Assembly (NCBI GenBank): GCA_023362775.1
Contig: JALMGJ010000006.1
Span: forward strand, 52,629,501 to 52,693,500
DNA: 64,000 nt
Source of the DNA: Charina bottae
Lineage: Eukaryota; Chordata; Lepidosauria; Squamata; Charinaidae
Reading direction: 5' to 3'
The notes beneath the pieces were generated by a model that worked only from the letters and a program-made list of their open reading frames with translations, had not been told where the DNA came from and made no database searches. The first letter of the stretch is position 1. Every line of letters begins with the position of its first letter. This document shows, piece by piece, positions 33,913 to 45,167 of this stretch. The translations under genes were made by a program, and so were the position numbers.

Positions 33913-34424
33913 TTTACCCTACTAGCAATAAAGATATTTCCAGGAATCCAAGTAGTTCTTATTTCCTGAGTTTGCTGGCCTCACAGGGCTTGATGTTAAT
34001 CTTGAAAGCCCATCAAAGTAATTCTCCCACACAACCTATACCTGGTATAATTAAGGTGGAGTCTCTTTCTCATGCTTCCCCCCTCCTCTGGTCTCAAAAA
34101 TTTCTTCTGTACTGTCCCGTTTCCTCACTTAACTGTCTTGCGATGTCTCCTGTGTTCCCTGGGTCTGTTAGGCATTCCATTAGAGTTTAGCATAACTACA
34201 ATCTCAATTGTATATATTTTCCTGTCATTTGGCCAAACAATGTTGTGGTAATGAAAAGTTGTCCTGTGTTTTTTTATAGAACAATTAAATGGGCAATTAA
34301 CAAACTGCTCACAATTAAAAACACCTGCTACTACACTAATTCCTTTTTCAATTGTATTCTTAAGAGTTGAGCTATTAAGTATTAAAGGGAGTTCTGTGTG
34401 ATCTGATTTTAAGATCACACACCC
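33913..34424. other. Unassigned non-coding DNA
   Basis: No gene or repeat end recognised. Confidence 0.4.
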
Positions 34425-34842
34425 TTTCAAGATAGGGTGACCATACGTCCCGTTTTGAACGGGACAGTCCCGTTATTTTAGCATTTTTCAACCGTCCCGT
34501 CGTTTTGATCAAAATCTCAATTTTGTCCCTTTTTTAAACCCAGCGGGAAGGAGGACAGGAAGACAGGAAGGAGGACTGGAGCCGGACTTGCCATTGGAGG
34601 CAGCCCGGAAGAGGCCCTATCAGCACGGCAACTGGAAGCCCAGTTGCCACGTGCGAGCCCAGCAGCAGACGCAGCACCACAGTCCAGGTTCCTGCCTCCT
34701 TACCTGATCCTGAGATTGTCTGCCCAGCAGTGGTGAGGCCAAGGAAAGCAGGCGTGGGAAGGTTGTGGAAAGAGGGTGCGTATGTGTGCGCGTGCACAGA
34801 TTACTTGCTCAGAGTAATCAAGCACACACACACAAACACACA

Positions 34843-35340
34843 CACCCCACACCCTCTTTCTCCAGCCTCCCCATGACCAAATGCACCCGCACCTGTTGCA
34901 GGGAGGCTGGAGAAAGAGGGTGTGGGGTGCATGTGTGTGTGCGCACGCGGATTACTTGCTCAGCGTAATCACACACACACACACGCACCCCACACCCTCT
35001 TTCTCCAGCCTCCCCATGACCAAATGCACCCACACCTGTTGCAGGGAGGCTGGAGAAAGAGGGTGTGGGGTGCGTGCGTGTGTGTGTGTGTGCGCGCATC
35101 TGATCGGGCTTGGCCAAGGGAGGAGAGTTGTCGGGCCGCCGAGCAGGAGAAGCAGGAGCCGGCCACCCTGGGGAGCTTCTGCGGGCAGCAAGGGGCGGAG
35201 TGGTCAACAACTCTCCTCCCTCGGCCAAGCCCGATCAGATGCACACACAGACGCACCCCACACCCTCTTTCTCCAGCCTCCCTGCAACAGGTGCAGGTGC
35301 ATTTGGTCATGGGGAGACTGGAGAAAGAGAGTGTGGCGTG
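34843..35340. repeat. Repeated foldback module X (about 85 bp, three copies)
   Basis: Module: CACCCCACACCCTC ... CAGCCTCCC, a 28-base centre with ATGACCAAATGCACC, then the exact inverse GGGAGGCTGG ... GGGTGTGGGGTG. Copies start near 34,843, 34,986 and 35,252. The third carries the centre in the opposite orientation. GT or CA dinucleotide runs and GATTACTTGCTCAG separate the first two. Confidence 0.85.
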
Positions 35341-35390
35341 TGTGCGTGCGTGCATGCGTGTGCGTGCACGCGCGTGCGTGTGTGCATCTA

Positions 35391-35568
35391 ATCGGGCTTG
35401 GCCAAGGGAGGAGAGTTGTCGGGCCGCCGAGCAGGAGAAGCTGGCTGCGCTCGGCTGCTTCAGCCACACCACTCCACCCCTTGCTGCCCGCTGAAGCTCC
35501 CCAGGGTGGCCGCTCCTGCTTCTCCTGCTCGGCGGCCCGACAACTCTCCTCCCTCGGCCAAGCCCGAT
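35391..35568. repeat. Long palindrome, module Y
   Basis: 51-base arms (35,391-35,441 and 35,518-35,568) are inverse copies with one mismatch by eye; landmarks are CGGGCTTGGCCAAGG and GGGCCGCCGAGCAGG. Partial Y modules recur near 35,100-35,240 and 35,743-35,940 in both orientations. Confidence 0.85.
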
Positions 35569-36120
35569 CAGATGCACACACACACACACACTCAGAGGAC
35601 AGACTGCCCTGGCAGGAGCTGGCCATGCTGGGGGGCTTCAGCGGGTGACGAGGGGCGGAGTGGTGTGGCTGAAGCCTCCCATCATGGCCGGCTCCTGCCA
35701 AGGGCAGTCTGTCCTGTGAGTGTGTGAGTGTGTGTATGTGCATCTGATTGGGCTTGGCCGAGGGAGGAGAGTTGTCGGGCCACCGAGCAGGAAAAGCAGG
35801 AGCCGGCCACCCTGGGGAGCTTCAGCGAGCAGCAAGGGGCGGAGTGGTGTGGCTGAAGCAGCCGAGTGCAGCCGGCTTCTCCTGCTCTGCGGCGGTGGCA
35901 GCAGCAGCGACTCTCCTCCCTCCCTCGGCCAAGCCCGAGGGGGATGGGGCAGTGGTGGGCCTCCATCCCCTCCATGCCCGCCCCTTGTTCCCCGGCCGAT
36001 GACGGTGCTGTGTGCACAGTGTGTGTACTTCAGCCTCCCCCAAACACACCAGCTCTGCCACACCATTTACTGCTAGAAGAAAAAAAAAACCTTTGAAAAT
36101 CGGGAAAAAAATTAAAATCC

Positions 36121-36238
36121 GAGCCAATCACGCTGATGGGGGCGGGGTTTGCAGGCGGGAGCCAATCGTGTGGGGCGGGGGTGGGGTTTGCAGGTGGGAG
36201 CCAATTGCGTGGACTGGGGGGCGGGGTTTGGAGGCCGG
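36121..36238 (+). promoter_or_regulatory. Tandem CCAAT / GC-box array
   Basis: Three units of about 37 bp, each with GGGCGGGG or a close variant and TTTGCAGG. GAGCCAAT (CCAAT-box core) occurs three times. Such pairs are typical of CpG promoters, but no transcription start or gene is visible beside them. Regulatory function is inferred only from motifs. Confidence 0.4.
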
Positions 36239-36323
36239 CATGGTGGCATAAGACCCTGTCCCGTTTTGCCATCCCAAATGTCCCGTTTTTGTTTGAAGGA
36301 AATATGGTCAGCCTATTTCAAGA

Positions 36324-37469
36324 GCAAAAATAAGCAAAAATGTCCATAATATCCCTAACAGTGTTGTCAAGTTTACTAACTGGCAATCTGAAATCATGTA
36401 TCAATGAATTAAGTGGCTCTGTATTCAGATGTGCAAACCGAGTTCTCTTTTATGAAAATTTAGCAAAATATTAAACATCATTAAACATCAATGCAGCTGT
36501 TATCTGCAAGGACCAGGATTCTAATGTTTATACATATCATGCCACACTCTTTTAGGGTAAGCATATTAGGTAAAATGCAGGGTAAAAGTAAGAAGTAGTA
36601 AGCAAAATAAGGGAGGAGATAAAAGGAAATATAAGTAAATCTAGCTTATTCTAGCACCGGTCACTCTCTCTCTCCATATCTTCTGTCCCTGCAAACTATC
36701 TTTGCTCCTACCACATCGATATACCAATTCATACACTGCCTTGAGTTCTTTAACCTTCTTACCTTTCTCTTTCTGAGGAATTCAACAGCTCCATCCAATC
36801 ACAACTTCCTTAGTCTTTCCCTTCCTCTCAAGCCATTCATCCTTCCTTCATATATTTGCTTTGTGATTTGATCCTCATACATTCTCTCTATATGACAAAC
36901 CATCTGCTTTCATACCGAACTGTACAATTTTCAGCTAGGGCTTAGACCTTTCTGTAAATCTTAGTCAAAACCCCACTGTTCACTTTCAGCTCCAGCAGGG
37001 ATCTCTCAAAACCAACTGAGTTCAGATAGTGAATGGAAAAGCCATAGGATTTTATATTGTAATTTATCCCAGATATCCATGAGGATCCCAAAGAATCAAG
37101 GAGGCTAAGAGCCAGTATTTTAGGCAGCAGAACCTCATGCAGGCCTTTATTAAAATCAGGCAAGATTCCAGCCTTAAGGAGGAGACAGATACACTGTGGG
37201 GCATACATAGCAGAGTCTGTAAAATTTTTGTTTGAATAGCTTCAAAAGGCCCCAGGTTGTAACCTGTGTGGCTTAGATTAAATGGTTTATAGTCTTGGCT
37301 ATATAGATCTTAATTGCTGCCAGAATATGGTTATTGCCATTGCGGGTGGTAAAATGTGAAGCAGTATTTGCCAGATGTTGGGCTCACATGGAGACTGTTC
37401 CCAAGTGTCAGTGCATGGAAAGAGACTCTCAAATATTTGAATGACTTGGTTCAATTAATGCTAATGCTA
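36324..37469. other. Unassigned non-coding DNA
   Basis: No convincing gene. Part of 36,940-37,450 may belong to the LINE remnant that follows, but motifs are too decayed to say. Confidence 0.35.
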
Positions 37470-38345
37470 ATGTCATCAATTTTCCACACATGGCAGCCTA
37501 TGGTTTGGGGAGAATACAGCTACTTTTAGTTTGATGATTATGAGGTCCTTCTCTCCACAATACAGAACAAATGGCCTTGCCAACATCTGAGGCCCACTTG
37601 AGAAGTAAAAAGAATGGGCACATCCTCTGCATGCAACCAGACCAGCAAACTGAAGATCATTCAGTGGCCTGTTAGAACCAGTGAATGGAGCAGAGCTTAA
37701 CGTTGTGTAAACTCGTGGGCAGAAAAAGGAATATTGTTTAAAAACACAGCCTCTGAGCACATTAGAGAGATTCAGGTTCTTATTCTTACACTTTTAGCCC
37801 ACCCAAGCATAAAGAAACACACGCTTAGACATTGCAGGTACAAAAAGTAAGTACAAAAGAGTTCTTACATTTATTTTGTCCAGGTACAGCCATTTCAATA
37901 GAAAATTGGTTTCAGTTCTTCTTTCTGTTCCCTAAACTGTATACCTCTGGCCCTGTTTGCTGCCAGAGGCTGTGTGGAGAAAGGAGGCTTGAGGCCTAGG
38001 CATGGCCTCTCCATGGAGGAGCTAAGGCATGTGCGTCCTATCCCATTGGTGAAAGAATCAGAGAGAGGGAGGAAGTGGGAGGGGCATCAAGCAGCATCCT
38101 CTGGAAGCACAGAGTTTGCCTCCTAGAGCAATCACCCATATGCTAATGAGGCATGCTTGATTTGCCGGATTCCAACACAAACTATGTTTGCTGGCCAATA
38201 TAGGTGGTACAACAGTGATCTTGACAAGGTTTGCACCAGGCAGAAAGTAAACAGAATAGGTGCCAGAATACAGCCCTGTTTCACCCATTTTTGAATGGGA
38301 AGGAACAGGAAAATAAGGGATGCCCTTGAGAGCCACATCACATTC
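37470..38345 (-). mobile_element. LINE reverse-transcriptase fragment, degenerate
   Basis: On the minus strand near 38,250-38,290 the frame reads VKQGCILAPILF, the conserved RT motif around the GCxLAP turn. A later piece near 37,520-37,580 reads VLYCGEKDLIIIKLKVAVFS, the thumb-side stretch of the same RT type. A small plus-strand piece near 38,490-38,540 (RRAFTLARLDMLLSAL) looks like the C-terminal end of a similar LINE in the opposite orientation. Family not fixed. Confidence 0.5.
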
Positions 38346-38609
38346 GTACTGTATGGTTCTTACAAGGTTTCACAATTAAAATAAGGAAATGCCCATCAGT
38401 GGAGAAAGTGATTACTTTCTCCCAAAACCTAATTCTAAGCCCATTTTTTTCAATGGCCTTTTACTCATCAACATTTTTTCCCCAATGTACAGGAGAGCTT
38501 TCACTTTAGCCAGGTTAGATATGCTGCTTTCAGCATTATCGGAAAAGAGATTTAATGGTATCCTTCTGCAAGAATGTTTCTGCCCTGTCCTTTGGGGGAA
38601 GTGAAATGA

Positions 38610-40195
38610 AGTTATTCAATGTGGTGCAAGGATTAATTATGCCTCTGTTAAGCAACTACCATGGGAATTCATAAACAGATTTATTCTTCTCAGATTAGGT
38701 TATAAAACAATGACAATTTTTTAAGAGTTGCAAAATTTTGCTCAGTTACTATTGTAGTTCCTCACAGGATTATAACATTTTGTTGCATAGTGCTAGATAG
38801 TTTTAATTCCATCATTTTAAAATTTAGGTCTTAGGGTGATATATGGTTTGTGGTGACTGTCTATAAATAAATAAATAATTTCTTTTGTACTAGTAACTCA
38901 TTTTGCATTCAGGCATTCATAGAAAATAAAAATGCTTGGAGACTGTAATATAGTACTCTGTTTGAAACTGTTCTCACTAGCCTAGAACAAAGACAAATAA
39001 ACTTGGATAATAGGCAGTCTGAAGGGTTAGAGAGGAGATGGAAAGCAGAGTTACAATTTTGTTTTCTGGCAATTTTTTTTTGCATGTGTGTGACTGGCCT
39101 CATGGACTGTCGCAGCCATTCCAAGGGAGCATTCAAGCCATGCTCTGAACATTTGAAATGTACCCAATAACATTTCTTACCCATAATTAGTCATTTCTAA
39201 GGACATAGGAAGAGTCATTTGAGATTAGACCAGCATTCCATTATCTACAGCAGTCCACCAGATGCCTTAGGAAGTCCATATGAAGAATATGAGTGTAACA
39301 GCATCCCCCCGCCAGATTCTACTGGCATTCAGTAGAACTACTGGCATTCAGAGGGATGTTTATAAGTCCTAATTATAAATAGCCATAGATACTGTAGCTT
39401 TGTCCTCTATGAATTTCTGAAAGTGTTTAAGTTCATGGCCATGTAGCAGGTGGTCATTTTCTCATCTGTGGTAGTGAATGTCATATGTTTAACATGCAGA
39501 ATTAATTTATGGAATTCATTACTATAAAATTAGTAAAAGTACTTGTGGAGGATATGACAATACACATGTCCTTTCTGCCTGTCTTAATTCTGATTGTTCT
39601 GAATCCAGAATAATGCTGGTTTCTAGTACTCTTTAAAAAGGGAAACTTTCTATTTACCTTTTCCACACTGTGCAAAATCTTTTATACCCGTATCATGTAT
39701 ACTCAACATACTTGTCACTCTTTCAATCTACAAAGCACCAAAGATCATGACTTTTTCTAAGTTGCTCCAACTTTCTTCTGCACCCATTCCAGCACTAAAC
39801 TTCCTTTTTTAAGATATAGCTATGAAAACTGTACACAGTATTCCAAGTATGACTCTGTGATTCTATAGATCTCTACCCTTATGGACTAGGGCTTCTGAAT
39901 TTGTAGAAACTAAGTCAGAAAAGTAAGCTAATATATAAAGAACTCCAGGGCTGGTTCCTCCATTTGGCAGTATAAGATCACAATACCGGAGGCTAGAGGA
40001 CATGGAGCATGTAGCAAACTATTGAGAATGGAACTATGTGTGCAAACATACAGTCTATTCTGCAGCCCCTCAAGCTAGTCCGCTATTCTAAGTTCTGTTG
40101 CCAGTTTATAATATTCAACTACCAGTACATATGGCTTGTTATTTAGAATCCATGGGCTAGGGTTGCCTGCTCTCAACATATTTCTGCAAAGGAGG
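38610..40195. other. Unassigned non-coding DNA
   Basis: No gene or clear repeat termini in about 1.6 kb. Confidence 0.4.
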
Positions 40196-40199
40196 ATGA

Positions 40200-41599
40200 A
40201 CCAGGATGGAGCTTGAGAAAGGTGGTTGAGAAAGTGGTGGCGTTACAACTCCAGAGGATTCTGGATGACACAGCTTATCTAGACCCCTTCCAGTCAGGTT
40301 TCAGGCCGGGATATGGGGTGGAGACTGCATTGGTCGTGCTTATGGATTATCTCTGGCAGGAGCGGGATGGAGGGAGTGCATCCATCCTAGCTCTTCTCAA
40401 CCTCTCAGCGGTTTTCGATACCATAGACCATGATATCCTTTTGGAACGGCTCAGGGAGTTGGGGTGGGCGGTGTCGTTTTGCGCTGGTTCACCTCCTTCT
40501 TCCAGGGCTGGTCCCAATCAGTGGTAATAGAATATGAGAGATCCGACCCTCGACCCCTCTTCTGTGGGGTGCCGCAGGGTTTGGTTCTCTCCCCTCTCCT
40601 GTTTAATATCTACATGAAACCACTGGGTGAGATCATCTGTCACCATGGGATGAGGTATCATCAATATGCCGATGATACTTAATTATATATCTCCATCTTG
40701 GGTAAGGTAAGTGATGCGGTGGCTGCCCTTTCTCAGTGCCTGGGGGCTGTGGGGATCTGGATGGGGAACAACAGGCTTCGACTGAACCCTGGTAAGACAG
40801 AGTGGCTGTGGATTGATGGCTCCTCTGGATCCGGGAAGTTATCATCTCTAGTTCTGGATGCACTACCCCATTCAGACTCAGTGTGCAATCTCGGGGTCCT
40901 TCTGGACTCACAGCTCCTGCTAAAAGAGTAGGTGGCAGCCGTGGCCAGAAGGGCCTTTGCGCAACTTCATGTTGTGCGCCAGTTACGCCCTTTCCTGGAT
41001 CAAGATGCCCTCTGTACAGTCACTCATGCCCTGGTCATCTCCCATATAGACTATTGCAATGCACTCTACATGGGGCTACCCTTGAAGAGTATCTGGAAGC
41101 TTCAGCTGGTCCAGAATGCAGCTGCGCGCGCAGTTATAGGTGCCTCAAGATTGGCACATGTGACACCTCTGCTGCACCAGCTGCACTGGGTGCCAGTATG
41201 CTTCCGGGTCCAATTGGTGTTGGTTATCACCTTTAAAGCCCTATATGGCATGGGACCAGGTTACCTAAGGGACCGTCTCATCCCCATAACATCGAACCAT
41301 CCCACTCGGTCATGCAGAGAGGGCATGCTGCAGACCCCGTCGGTTAGGGAATTTCACTTGGCGGGGTCCAGGAGGTGGGCCTTCTCTGCAGTGGTGCCCA
41401 CCCTCTGGAACATTCTACCCCTGGAGGTGAGGCAGGCCCCCTCGCTCCCGGCCTTCCGGAAGAACTTGAAGACATGGTTCTGCCGCCTTGCCTGGGATGG
41501 GAAGGGTAACAGTTCCTCCTGGGGATGGCTGGCGCCATAAAGTCCTCTTTTAAACATGATCTTACCGCCCCTTGGATTTATATTTAACTTATTTTTACT

Positions 41600-41652
<53 letters not shown>

Positions 41653-41788
41653 GTGGTATGGTATGGCATGGCATGGCATGGCATGGCATAGCATGGCATG
41701 CTGATTTCATTGTAAACTGCCCAGAGTGCCCCTTTTGGGGGAGATGGGCGGTGATAGAAATTGGAAAAATAAAATAAATAAATAAATG
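40200..41788 (+). mobile_element. L2 LINE, 5'-truncated but fairly well preserved
   Basis: Frames shift but follow L2 reverse transcriptase in order: LDPFQSGFRPGYGVETAL (about 40,280), LLNLSAVFDTIDHDILLERL (about 40,393), GVPQGLVLSPLLFNIYM (about 40,568), the active site YHQYADDT (about 40,658), GKTEWLWIDG (about 40,792) and the C-terminal DYCNALYMGLP through PLEVRQAPSL (to about 41,450). It ends with GGGGGAGATGGGCGGTG and (AAAT)n. The frame from 40,932 to 41,540 is open for 202 codons. Confidence 0.85.
41601..41700 (+). repeat. (TATGGG)n and (GGCAT)n in the L2 3' end
   Basis: About nine copies of GGGTAT are followed by about eight of a GGCAT-type pentamer, lying between the L2 coding end and its GATGGGCGG terminus. 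Confidence 0.95.
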
Positions 41789-41804
41789 GAGCTGCTGTAG
41801 AGTA

Positions 41805-42200
41805 CAAGTAGCCTACGACTTACAACCACAATTGGGACCAGAATTTTGGTCACTAAGTGATGCAGTCATTAAGTGAGGCATCACATGACCATGCCTGATT
41901 TTACTACCTTTTTGCCACAGTCATTGAGTGAATTACATGGTTGTTAAGCAAATCTGGCTTCCCCATTGATTTTGCTTATTGGAAGCCATCCAGGAAGATT
42001 GCAAATGGCAATCACATGACCCCAGGATACTGCAACCATCGTAAAGCATGCTGGTTACCAAGCACTCGAATTTTGATCACGTGACCGCAGGGACGCTGCA
42101 GCAGTCGGAAGTGCAAGGACTGACCATAAGTCACTTTTCTCAGCACCGTTGTAACTTCGAATGGTCGCTAAATGAATGGTGATAAATTGAGGACTACCTG
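41805..42200 (+). mobile_element. MITE with TIR and TA target, copy 2
   Basis: Starts CAAGTAGCCTACGACTTAC after TA and ends GAGGACTACCTG before CA (likely a mutated TA). Shares TGATCACGTGACC-like and TTAAGTGA motifs with the 15,059 copy, so the two are one family. Non-coding. Confidence 0.6.
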
Positions 42201-42646
42201 CATTAACTGCATCATGCTTATAACATATGAATCAACTAGAGATCACCATCAACTAAATGGTGCATGAGAAAATAAAAAGCATCAGTGTGAAAGGAGGCTT
42301 AGATAATGATACTGTTTTATAAAATAATAAAATGCAAAGCTAAACACATGGCACAACTGTACAGATATTTTCCTTTCAGTTAACTGACCCTTAGAGAGTC
42401 AGTTACAGTTCCGGCTGTGAAACAACTATCTGTTGTGTGGTGGGGAGAAAAGACTGGTGCATGAGATTTCCAGTGACTTCTCAGTCCCTCAGGTCTAGTT
42501 TTATGCTATGCAGGGAATTTCATTTAGCAAATAGCAGCTTTCTGGGATTAGATGATTAGAGTCACAGCCACTTCCACTTAAAATTTCAGCAAGAAAGAAA
42601 ATAATTGTAATCTTGGCAAAATCTACCTGAATATTTCATTCTTTAA
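42201..42646. other. Unassigned non-coding DNA
   Basis: No recognisable feature. Confidence 0.4.
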
Positions 42647-42654
42647 GTCTAGAT

Positions 42655-43069
42655 CATAGCTTTTCAAAGTGTGTGTCGCGACACAGTACTGTGTCGCCTG
42701 CGGGGGCAAGGTGTGTTGCGTGAAAACCCAGAAGTGCTGATGGTGTGCCGCCTCCGCCGCACACAGTAGTGGCAGCAGGCCATCAGCGCTTCTGGGTTTT
42801 CACGTGGCACACCAGGACACCACGGCGCGCAAAAACCCAAAAGCGCTGCAGTGGCGGCGGCGCACGAAAACCCGGAAGCGCCACCACTGTGGCTGTGCAC
42901 AAAAACCCGGAAGCACCACAGTGGCAGCGGCATGCAAAAACCCGGAAGCGCTACCACCGCGGCGGTGGCATGCTTCCGGATTTTCGCGCGCCACTGCCAC
43001 TGCGGCGCTTCCGGGTTTTCGCGCACCACCATTGGTGTATCGCCAACGTGAAAAGTTTGGAAAGCCCTG
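42655..43069 (+). mobile_element. hAT MITE with ETS-like motif array, copy 2
   Basis: 415 bp between perfect 8-bp duplications GTCTAGAT (42,647-42,654 and 43,070-43,077). Ends CATAGCTTTTCAAAG and AAGTTTGGAAAGCCCTG are inverted repeats of the family. The interior has about eight ACCCGGAAGCGC-type units in both orientations, more than the 15.7-kb copy, so the array has expanded. Confidence 0.85.
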
Positions 43070-43077
43070 GTCTAGAT

Positions 43078-44751
43078 GTTAACAGGCAGGCAGACAGACT
43101 ATTATATTTTATGGCTTTAATTAAAAGTTTGACATATTATAGAATATGATGAATCCAAATATGTCCAGAGGGCACAAGAAAGCACATAATAACTATTGGA
43201 ATCTCAGTACAGTGTAAATTTGTGCACAAGTACTTGAAGAACAGAAATAGGTATTAGAAGACTGGATCCAGACTTCATCAAAATCAGTAGGACAATTAAA
43301 TCACAGTAATTTCAGTGGATCTGTTCTAAACCACACTGAAATTGGTTTCAAATGTATATGGATCCTAATAGTTGCCAAGACTTCAGCTGAGTCACATAAT
43401 AGTTTCCAAGCTAAAACTGTAGAGAAGCTTAATTCTGAAATTCCTTACTTCAGCTGGAAACCAACTTTAAAATGTTGCAAGGGACAAGGGAATGTGGCAA
43501 GGTGGGGAAATGACAAAAGCACCATTGCGACACAAGCGCCACCCCTTTCATATGTATGTGCAGAGTGATGTTGCTTTCATTATTTTAATTCCACAGGGTC
43601 CTCTACCTGTTACTTTAAAAAGAAGTCTGTCCTATCTGCTTAATAAAGTCTTTATTATTCAACAGATGCATTCAAAGATCATTTGAGAAATGTATTTGAA
43701 ATTCTTACCTCACATACTGTAGATTGGACCAATGAGATTTAGATTTTAATTGCATGATTTTATCTTGAAAGATCTTGCTAACTTTCAACAAATCAGTTTT
43801 TATATGCTTCAGCAATAAGATGCACAGCTGACAGCACAGGGATAAATATTCAGCTAGTGGGCAAGAAGAAACAAAACAAATATTGAGATCTATAGGGACA
43901 AGGTAAAAATGCAGTCCACAGGAGCAGACATGGGACTGAGAAAACCAGATTGTTCCAAGATGTTATCAGCATGGAGAGCAAAAGGGAGAGAAACATCTCT
44001 AGCAATTCTTACTGCCATTTCAAGGCCCACGTAGTTAGTGCCGCTTTAGCCCAGCTGGTGCTTGTTAATGTGAAGGCAGCTCTCTCTCCCAAGATGCCTG
44101 CCCCTTAGCCTGGAGCTCTGATGCTGCTCCAGCCTTTGTTCTTTGATTTGGTGGTGTCATAGGTTGTGGCTTGGGGTCAGCGAGCTGAGCTGATAGGTTT
44201 ATGGGATGTGCAGAGCTCAGGACTACATCATCTTCCACTATCTGAACTTGGCAGATGAACAGAGTCTCAATATTTGCCTTTAGACATCTACTCCTTCTGA
44301 GCATCTTCTGGCTGAGATATCCCCATCACAACCTTCCAGTCGAGATATTTTGATTCTCTCACATCCAATCCGGTACTTAACAGTAGTTATGATAATTTTC
44401 ATATCTTCCCTCATCTCCAAAAGGACATCCATCACATCTTTGAGAAATCACCTTAGCAGAAGACAGGCTCACTCTGCTAATCAAGAGAGAAAATAACCTG
44501 TTTGGGGGCCCAGCAATAGCAATTAATATCACAATTATAAGGATATAACTACTGCAGGAGGTGCCAGAAATGCCAATGCCTGATTACTGTATCATCTTGA
44601 CTGGAATTTCCAGTTCAAAAAAGAAAGTCCTTCAAATTTAAAATCAAAGCAGAAAAATTTCCTTTTAAATATCTCTTTCCAGAATTTATAAAAAAATGTA
44701 GGACAAAATTTTCCAGATTTCATTGAAATTGGATGCTATCTAAATAAAAAG
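43078..44751. other. Unassigned non-coding DNA
   Basis: A short frame on the minus strand (44,065-44,304) has no recognised domain. No repeat ends are evident. Confidence 0.4.
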
Positions 44752-45167
44752 GTGGAGTCCTTGGTGCTCTCTGAACCTTGTTGTTTTCTTGCAGACATTC
44801 ATTGCCAGACTAGGCAACATCTTCAGTGAGAAAAGGGAGTGGGGCTTGCTCTCTGTTTATATACCATGGCTTGTCCTGCTTGTATTGGTGGAGGTGTTGT
44901 TCTCTCCTTAGGAGTTCCTTGATTGGGCTGTTGTTTGCTGCTTGGTTGATTGACTGAATTAATAGTTCCTTGATTAGGGTATATTGTGATTGTTCCTCTG
45001 GTGCTAATCCTGGTGTTAATCTTTGCATATCTGGGTGTTGATTGCTGGCATGGAGGTGTTCTGGTCTTTTGGCTTTTCTATTGTCTCTTATGAATGGTAT
45101 GTAAATGTTGTTTACCTCTATGTGTCTGTTGATGGCTGCTTTGTCTAAGTGCCAAGCTTCCTGTAGA
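44752..45167 (-). pseudogene. PLE 3' end: endonuclease tail and terminal repeat (sense arm)
   Basis: On the minus strand the protein tail ALRQSSHQQTHRG-like (frameshifted) and RLTPGLAPEEQSQYT matches the end of the PLE protein at 11.1-11.2 kb. The terminal repeat with TATATAAAC-like and CTCACTGAAGA follows. The endonuclease core is absent; only its last part is present. Confidence 0.75.

Larger units (their letters stand above)
34433..36315 (+). mobile_element. GC-rich non-autonomous hAT element with inverted modules
   Basis: 1,883 bp between perfect 8-bp duplications TTTCAAGA (34,425-34,432 and 36,316-36,323). The ends TAGGGTGACCATA and (reverse) TAGGCTGACCATA are inverted repeats matching at 12 of 13 positions. 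Next to them CCCGTTTT and GTCCCG motifs recur at both sides. The body is far richer in GC and CpG than its surroundings and consists of repeated modules in both orientations with GT/CA runs. No transposase is encoded. Long open frames here are by-products of low stop-codon density in GC-rich repeats and have no protein family signature. Confidence 0.85.

Noticed and set aside
34881..35648. Long open frames (up to 255 codons) on both strands in 34.8-36.3 kb
   Set aside because: They lie in GC-rich repeated modules with few stop codons, overlap in several frames and strands, are rich in Cys/His/Arg from GT/CA repeats, and show no domain. They are by-products of the hAT element.
44065..44304. 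79-codon minus-strand frame as a gene
   Set aside because: No recognisable domain, no splice or promoter context, and length within chance.
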